NCBI GenBank assembly: GCA_963711725.1
Contig: CAVQFO010000041.1
Coordinates: 1-19,898 of the forward strand
Length of the DNA: 19,898 bases
Origin: CAVQFO01 sp963711725
GTDB taxonomy: Bacteria > Pseudomonadota > Gammaproteobacteria > Nitrococcales > Aquisalimonadaceae
Direction: 5' to 3'
Positions 14,669 to 19,898 of this stretch are shown in pieces. The notes beneath the pieces were generated by a model. It was not told the DNA's origin and ran no database searches. It was given only the letters and a program-made list of their open reading frames with translations. The translations under genes and the position numbers were made by a program. The stretch's first letter is position 1. The number at the start of each line of letters is the position of its first letter.

Positions 14669-17600
14669 ATGAAAAGAATGCTGATCAATGCCACCCAGCC
14701 GGAAGAGCTGCGGGTGGCGATGGTAGACGGACAGAAGCTATACGACCTTGATATCGAAACTCCCTCCCGGGAGCAGAAAAAGTCCAACATCTACAAGGGT
14801 AAGATTACCCGCGTCGAGCCCAGCCTGGAGGCGGCCTTCGTTCAGTACGGCTCGGAGCGCCATGGCTTCCTGCCGTTCAAGGAAATCGCCCGCAGCAACT
14901 TCAACGGCGACGACAGCGGCCGCGGCAGCATCAAGGACGTCATCAAGGAAGGCCAGGAAGTCGTCGTCCAGGTGGACAAGGAAGAGCGCGGCAACAAGGG
15001 TGCCGCCCTCACCACCTTCATCAGCCTGGCCGGCCGTTACCTGGTGCTGATGCCGAACAATCCCCGCGCCGGCGGCGTCTCCCGCCGCATCGAGGGCGAC
15101 GATCGGGACGAGATTCGCGAAGCCCTGCGCCAGCTGGAAGCACCCAACGGCATGGGCGTGATCGTCCGCACCGCCGGCGTCGGTCGCAGCGTCGAAGAAC
15201 TGCAGTGGGACCTCGACTACCTGCTGCAGCTGTGGTCCATGATCCAGTCCGCGTCCGCGGAGCGCTCCGCCCCCTTCCTGATCTACCAGGAAAGCAACGT
15301 CATCATCCGCGCGATGCGCGATTACCTGCGCTCGGACATGGGCGAGATCCTGATCGACGACCCCACGGTCTTCCAGCAGGCCCAGGAATTCATGCAGCAG
15401 GTCATGCCGCACAATCTCTCCAAGGTGAAGCTCTACCAGGACACGGTTCCGCTGTTCACCCGCTACCAGATCGAAAGCCAGATCGAATCGGCGTTCCAGC
15501 GTGAAGTGCAGCTCCCCTCCGGCGGCGCCATCGTCATCGATCACACCGAGGCCCTGATCTCCATCGACATCAACTCGGCGCGCGCCACCAAGGGCGGCGA
15601 CATCGAGGAGACCGCGCTCAACACCAACCTGGAGGCCGCCGACGAAGATCGCCCGCCAGCTGCGCATCCGCGACCTGGGCGGCCTGATCGTGATCGATTT
15701 CATCGATATGGGCCCCAACCGCAACCAGCGCGAGGTGGAAAACCGCCTGCGCGATGCCGTGAAGATGGATCGCGCCCGGGTCCAGATTGGGCCGCATTTC
15801 CCGCTTCGGCCTGCTGGAGATGTCCCGCCAGCGCCTGCGCCCCTCCCTGGGCGAAGCCAGCCAGGAAGTCTGCCCGCGCTGCAACGGCCAGGGCACCATC
15901 CGCGGCGTCGAGTCCCTGGCCCTGTCCGTGCTGCGCATCATCGAGGAAGAGGCCATGAAGGAGAAGACCGGGCAAGGTCGTGGCGCAATTGCCGGTGGAT
16001 GTCGCCACATTCCTGCTGAACGAAAAGCGCGAGGCCGTCACCTCCGCCGAGCAACAGCATGGAGTCCGCGTGACCTTGCTCCCCAACGAGAGCCTGGAAA
16101 CGCCCCACTACCAGGTGGTTCGCGTTCGCAGCGACGACGGCTCCGCCGACGACGTGAGCTACAAGCTCGTGGAGCAGAAGGAAGCGACCGAAATCCCCGA
16201 GCGGGTCATTGAACGCGCGCGGGTTGAACAGCCGGCGGTCAGGGCCGTGACCCCCGCATGTTAGCGCCCCCGCCGTCGGCGGCGCCCGGCTCCCGTCAAA
16301 TCGGACGACACCTCACGGTCCGCAACCGAAAGCGGCGGCGGTCTCAGCGGCTTTTTCAGTTGGCTTGGATCGTTGTTCGGCGGCGCCAGTACGCCGGCAT
16401 CGGAGCCCGAGCCCAAACACGACGAAAAGTCGCAGTCTCCGCGAGGCGATCAACGCAAGGGTAAAGGCGCCGCCCAAAGCCGAAACGGTTCCGGGCGCAA
16501 TCGTGGCGCCAGCGGCCGCGGCGCCACCACTCAAGGCCGCGGCCGCAATAGCGGGCCGAAGCGCGCGGACGACGAATCACGACAGGAGCGCCGCGGCGAA
16601 AGCGCCGCAAAACGGCCAGCGTCCAAGAGTTCCGACGACAAGCCCGGCACTGCCGACGACAAACAGCAGGATCAGCGCAAGAGCGCTCCCAGCCAAACCG
16701 GCGAGTCCTCCGGCCCGCAGCAGGACGGCTCCAGCGGCCGCAGCCGCCGGGGACGGCGCGGCGGCCGCAGACGGCGTCGTTCCGGCACCGCGGGTCAGGG
16801 CACGAATCAGGCCGAAGCCTCCGCGGATAGCCCAATTTCCAAGGACGAGGCTGCGCCCAAACCGGAATCCAAGCCCGCCGCCACGGCACCCAAGGACGCC
16901 GCCGACGGCCAGCAAAAGGAACGCCCCCCGGAAAAGGCCGAGAAGCCCGCTCCGCGCAAGGAACCGGAATCGGCCCCGGCGGAATCCCGCCCCCGAACCC
17001 AAGACCGAGGACCCCAGGCAGCGCCACGGCCGGCCTCGCATTCCCGCCGGCAGTCGCAGTGGACCGGCACCAACCGTGAAAGATGGCGGCACCCCGCCCG
17101 CCGAGGCATCGGCAAAGGAGCCCAAGGCGGCTTCCCCGACGCCCGCGAAGACGTCCTCGACGAAGCCAGCTGCCGACAAGGGCGCTGCCGCTTCCCACTC
17201 CGGAGATCGCTGCGCGCGCATCCGAGCCCACCGCCGCGCCTAAGAAGCCCGTATCCAAGGAACGTAGCGAACAGGCCACGCCAAAGGCGCCGCCTCGGAC
17301 GCCGGCCGAACCGGCCGCAACGGCTACCGATGCCCAATCACCCAAAGACGCCGAAAAGCCGGCTGCGGCATCTGAATCCGGGCCGAGGCTCCCGTGGCCA
17401 AACCGACTCAAAAAACCGGGCAAAACGGCGAACAAGATCGTCCAGCCGTGGCGCAGCCACAGCCCGCGGCAAGCAACGAACCCAAGCCGCAACCGGCTGA
17501 TCGTCCCGCGGTCCAAGAAAGCCGAACCCCGGCCCCGGGAGTGAACGCGCTCGCTCAGGCCGCTGAAGCCGCCCGCCGCACCGCGGATTCCGTCGACCGG

Positions 17601-17669
17601 AGCGAGTCAGTCGCCAACCAGGACAAGGGAAAGACGGAAACGTCCGAATCCTCTACCGATCAGCGGTAA
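14669..17669 (+). CDS. rne: Ribonuclease E, frameshifted several times as assembled
   Basis: RNase E is the essential endonuclease for mRNA decay and rRNA/tRNA processing and the degradosome scaffold. The catalytic half shows MKRMLINATQPEELRVA, an S1 domain (about 37-120), the 5'-sensor R167/T168 (VIVRTAGVG), D300 in SIDINSARATKG, D343 in IDFIDM and the zinc-link CPRCNGQG. The C-terminal half has the membrane-binding segment GGGLSGFFSWLGSLFGGA (near 16310-16380) and arginine- and Pro/Ala-rich scaffold with GRRGGRRRRR. Conserved protein jumps frame at about 15646, 15790 and 15976 (one extra base each), around 16255-16300 (mixed, including TAG at 16262), about 16988 and 17190 (extra base) and 17380 (missing base). 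Corrected length is about 1000 residues (E. coli 1061). The start is an ATG aligned with E. coli. Confidence 0.9.
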
Positions 17670-17683
17670 ATCCTAAAGGAGTG

Positions 17684-17709
17684 AATCCGGGCCCGAACGG
17701 GCCCGGATT
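17684..17709. terminator. Perfect 11-bp hairpin between convergent rne and ptp
   Basis: AATCCGGGCCC (17684-17694) pairs perfectly with GGGCCCGGATT (17699-17709) around a GAAC loop. It starts 14 nt after the rne stop and lies 35 nt beyond the end of the phosphatase reading frame. No U tract follows on either strand, so it may be a weak bidirectional terminator or a 3'-end stabiliser. Confidence 0.55.
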
Positions 17710-17744
17710 AACGACGCGGGGCTCGGTAATAGTGGAGAGCCGAG

Positions 17745-18239
17745 TCAGCCTCCGACGGAAACCCCAAGGTTACGGTCCCGGCGAATGCGTTCAAGCAGAC
17801 CCAGGCTCGCCGCCTCGATCAGATCCAACACCCGATCGAATCCCGATTCGCCCCCGTAGTACGGGTCGGGCACCTCTTCCTAGTCGGCATCCGGGGCATA
17901 GGCCAGGAACAACGACAGCCGATCGCGAAATTGGGCGGGACATTCCGCTTCCAGAAATTCCAGGTTGTAGCGGTCCATGGCGAGTATATAATCGAAGTAG
18001 CCGAAGTCTCCCGGCGTCACCTGCCGCGCCCGTAGGCTTCCCAGATCCACGCCGCGCCGCAAAGCCGCCGCCCGAGCCCTATGATCCGGCGTCTTGCCGA
18101 TGTGATAGGCATGAGTGCCCGCCGAATCGATCTCGATATCCCCCTCAAGGCCCTCTTTCCGCAGCAGTTCCTGAAAGACCCCTTCCGCCGTGGGCGAGCG
18201 ACAAATATTTCCCATGCAAACGAAAAGGACCTTGACCAT
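17745..18239 (-). CDS. Low-molecular-weight protein tyrosine phosphatase, interrupted by in-frame TAG
   Basis: The N-terminus VKVLFVCMGNICRSPTAEG carries the CX5R phosphate loop (C8, R14) of LMW protein tyrosine phosphatases, followed by DSAGTHAYHIG, DHRAR and an ILAMD segment. Codon 120 (17882-17880) is TAG. The same frame then goes on as EEVPDPYYGGESGFDRVLDL and ends with TGA at 17745, giving a full-length product of about 164 codons. D125 in the DPYYGG loop is the family's general acid, so a 119-residue product would lack it. A single base substitution (sequence error or mutation) is the simplest explanation. In Pseudomonas a ptp gene lies between kdsB and murB-rne. The substrate is unknown. 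Confidence 0.85.
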
Positions 18240-18304
18240 CGAAACCTACCCCGTGTGCTATGCGGTATGATGACCGCTGGCTTTAACCTGTGTACGAATA
18301 AACG

Positions 18305-18583
18305 ATGGTAGCAACACCGCCGACGTCGGACCATCTCCGGAGCCTGATCGGTCACGCCGTGGAATTCCGTGGGCGCGAACTGCGCATCGTGGAGGTGCTG
18401 GAGGATGGGCCCTCCCTGGTACTTGAACAGGCGCAGGGCGCCCGTGCGATTCACGGCAATCAGTATGGCGAGGCCGGGCGGCGCAGTCCCGACACCTGGA
18501 CGCTGCCGATATTCGGCTCCGACGGCATCACGGTGAACCCGCTGATCGTGGAGTTGGGACTGGACGATCTGATCGATTCGTGA
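18305..18583 (+). CDS. Conserved-looking hypothetical protein, 92 residues
   Basis: I do not recognise a named family. The 92-residue product has no membrane segment, no signal peptide and no cysteines. The core HAVEFRGRELRIVEVLEDGP and SLVLEQAQGARAIHGNQYGE suggests a small beta-barrel of the SH3-like or KOW-like kind, followed by the TWTLPIFGSDGITVNP strand pair and an acidic tail ending DDLIDS. It may bind nucleic acid or another protein, but that is a guess. The start is an ATG without a ribosome site. It is divergent from the phosphatase gene (65 nt apart) and converges on kdsB (17 nt), splitting a minus-strand set that is continuous in Pseudomonas. Codon composition looks like that of its neighbours. 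Confidence 0.7.
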   Translation: MVATPPTSDHLRSLIGHAVEFRGRELRIVEVLEDGPSLVLEQAQGARAIHGNQYGEAGRRSPDTWTLPIFGSDGITVNPLIVELGLDDLIDS

Positions 18584-18600
18584 AGCCTCGGGCCGGGCGG

Positions 18601-19373
18601 TCAGCCCTGCCCGCTCAAGAGCTTTTGCGCTTCGGCCAGATCATCCGGAGTGTCAATGCCCGGGCCAGGCATTTCCGCCGCGATTCCCACGTGGATAAGC
18701 GTTCCGTGCCACAAGGCGCGCAGCTGCTCCAGCGATTCAACTTGTTCCAGTTCACAGGCGGGTAGTCCAGGGTAGCGCCTCAGGAAATCCGCGCGGTAGG
18801 CGTAGATACCCAGGTGCCGCAGATAACCGGTCAATCGCTCCGAACCATTCCCCGAATGCCCCGCCCGATCCCGATCCCAAGGGATGGGAGCCCGACTGAA
18901 GTACAACGCGTAACCGTCGCCCCGGCGGACGACTTTGACGATGTTCGGGTTGTGCAGATCCCGGGCCGAAACCAGCGGCACCGCGAGGGTTCCCATTTCG
19001 GCCTCGCCGCGAGTTTGGAGATCCCTTGCGACCTGCGCAATCAACGCGCCCGGCATGAACGGCTCGTCGCCCTGGAGATTGACCACGACATGGTCGTTAT
19101 TCCAATCCCGTTCCGCGGCCACCTCGGCAAGCCGGTCCGTGCCCGAGGGGTGATCGGCCCGAGTCATTGCCACCTCCACGCCCGCGGCCTGCGCGGCCTG
19201 AGCGATGCGGCGGTCGTCGGTGGCGACAAGGACCTCGGCGGCGCCGCTCTCGCGCGCGCGCTGGCACACATGCTCGAGACGGGTCGCCCGCCCAGATCGG
19301 CGAGTGGCTTACCCGGGAACCGCGTGGAGCCGTATCGAGCCGGAATGACGACGCTGAACGGCTTGCCGCTCAT
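18601..19373 (-). CDS. kdsB: 3-deoxy-manno-octulosonate cytidylyltransferase, frameshifted as assembled
   Basis: KdsB activates Kdo as CMP-Kdo for the lipopolysaccharide inner core. The N-terminal SVVIPARYGSTRFPGKPLAD is in one frame. After GGRPV the protein continues in another as EHVCQRARESGA, ATDDRRI, HPSGTDRLAEV, VNLQGDEPFMP, RHLGIYAYRADFL and PGIDTPDDLAEAQ. One missing base at about 19275 accounts for the break and restores about 257 residues (E. coli 248). The ATG at 19373 overlaps the lpxK stop codon as ATGA. The small YcaR/Trm112-like gene often found between lpxK and kdsB is absent. The gene is essential in most LPS-bearing bacteria, so a sequence error is likely. Confidence 0.9.
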
Positions 19374-19898
19374 GAGGCCGAGCGTAGCCGCCTGCGGCGG
19401 GCCTTTCCTTCCAGGGAAGCTCGCACCTTGGACTTCAGTGCCCGCTCGGTCTCCGCGGTCAGCACGGTTTCAGCGGGCACGGCCCATTGGGTCTTGCCGC
19501 AGAAGGCCACGCATTTGACGGCGTCCTTCTCCGTCATAAGCACCGGAAGCTTGTCATCGAAATTGATGTCCCTGGCGCAAAAGGCATAGTGATCGGCGAG
19601 AGGATGCGGGATCACCTCGATCCCGTACCGCGCCAGAGCGGCGAAGAAGCGGCTGGGATTGCCTATCCCAGCGAGGGCATGAACCTTCTGCCCGGAAAAC
19701 TCAGTCAGAGGGAGACGGAACCACCCTCCCCGCTCAACGGACGCGCCTTGTCCACCTTCAGCGTGAAATAGTACGGCGTCAGCCAGGACGGGCCACCGTT
19801 GGATATCAGCAGATCCACGCTACGCAACCGGCGCTTGGGTTCGCGCAGCGGACCGGAGCAATACGTAATTCGTCGAGCAGAGACGTACAGAAACATAA
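19370..19898 (-). CDS. lpxK: Tetraacyldisaccharide 4'-kinase, 3' part, frameshifted and cut by the window edge
   Basis: LpxK phosphorylates the lipid A precursor disaccharide at the 4' position on the inner membrane. Only the C-terminal part is in the window. The first stretch has RITYCSGPLREPKRRLRSVD and LISNGGPSW, then the frame changes at about 19721-19729 (one missing base in a G/C run) to WFRLPLTEFSGQKVHALAG, GIGNPSRFFAALARYG, IPHPLADHYAF and LPVLMTEKDAVKC. These match the family's PAGPLREP, AGIGNP and MTEKDAVK landmarks. The stop codon overlaps the kdsB start by 4 nt. The P-loop half lies beyond the right edge. Confidence 0.87.

Noticed and set aside
14392..14751. A 119-codon reading frame overlapping the rne start
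   Set aside because: It runs out of frame into rne, has no clear ribosome site or family features, and lies in the expected non-coding leader.
13517..17385. Programmed ribosomal frameshifting in rluC or rne
   Set aside because: There are too many shifts, in both directions, without slippery heptamers or downstream pseudoknots that I can see, and the genes are not known for recoding.
16356..17516. A 386-codon minus-strand reading frame
   Set aside because: It is antisense to the low-complexity C-terminal half of RNase E; its Gly/Arg/Ala-rich product mirrors that composition bias.
1..19898. CRISPR arrays, tRNA genes, insertion sequences, prophage or defence genes
   Set aside because: None seen on either strand; apart from two short REP-like hairpins the window is conserved housekeeping sequence.

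Overview
The window looks like a chromosomal housekeeping segment from a GC-rich, non-enteric gammaproteobacterium. From memory, the gene order (lpxK, kdsB, ptp, rne, rluC, sppA, maf, yceD, rpmF, plsX, fab genes, pabC, mltG, tmk, holB, pilZ, tatD) follows the Pseudomonas aeruginosa PA2957-PA2981 region closely. It also shares the yceD-to-tatD block with Escherichia coli. The complete fab set including fabH, a type IV pilus pilZ gene and Pseudomonas-style REP hairpins fit a purple-sulfur-bacterium or pseudomonad-like lineage, but I cannot name a genus.

Layout. Positions 1-162 hold no gene, only a short hairpin repeat. Positions 163-11377 form one long minus-strand block read from right to left: yceD, rpmF (ribosomal protein L32), plsX, fabH, fabD, fabG, acpP, fabF, pabC, mltG, tmk, holB, pilZ, tatD. 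A near-consensus promoter (TTGACA, 17 nt, TAATAT) lies just before yceD. Two U-tailed hairpins, after rpmF and after acpP, probably let these abundant small products be made in excess of the enzymes downstream. maf runs the other way (11524-12111) and converges on sppA. A perfect 23-bp inverted REP pair fills the gap between them. rluC and sppA form a second minus-strand unit. rne faces away from rluC behind a 534-bp leader region and converges on a protein tyrosine phosphatase gene. The right end holds a small unrecognised protein, kdsB and the 3' part of lpxK.

How the genes work together. plsX, fabH, fabD, fabG, acpP and fabF provide acyl carrier protein, malonyl transfer, condensation, reduction and the link to phospholipid synthesis. 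lpxK and kdsB serve lipid A and Kdo supply, and mltG serves peptidoglycan. rne, rluC, rpmF and yceD concern RNA and ribosomes, tmk and holB concern DNA synthesis, and pabC makes the folate precursor p-aminobenzoate.

The main oddity is sequence integrity. Every gene from 163 to 13133 reads cleanly. From about 13.5 kb to the right end, rluC, rne (repeatedly), the phosphatase (an in-frame TAG), kdsB and lpxK are all broken. Several of these are essential in relatives and both halves of each protein stay conserved, so I read this mostly as local sequencing or assembly error, probably near a contig end. I did not find a convincing new biological system. The best leads are the REP elements, the intercistronic terminators, the nearly leaderless yceD promoter, the interrupted phosphatase and the unknown 92-residue protein.
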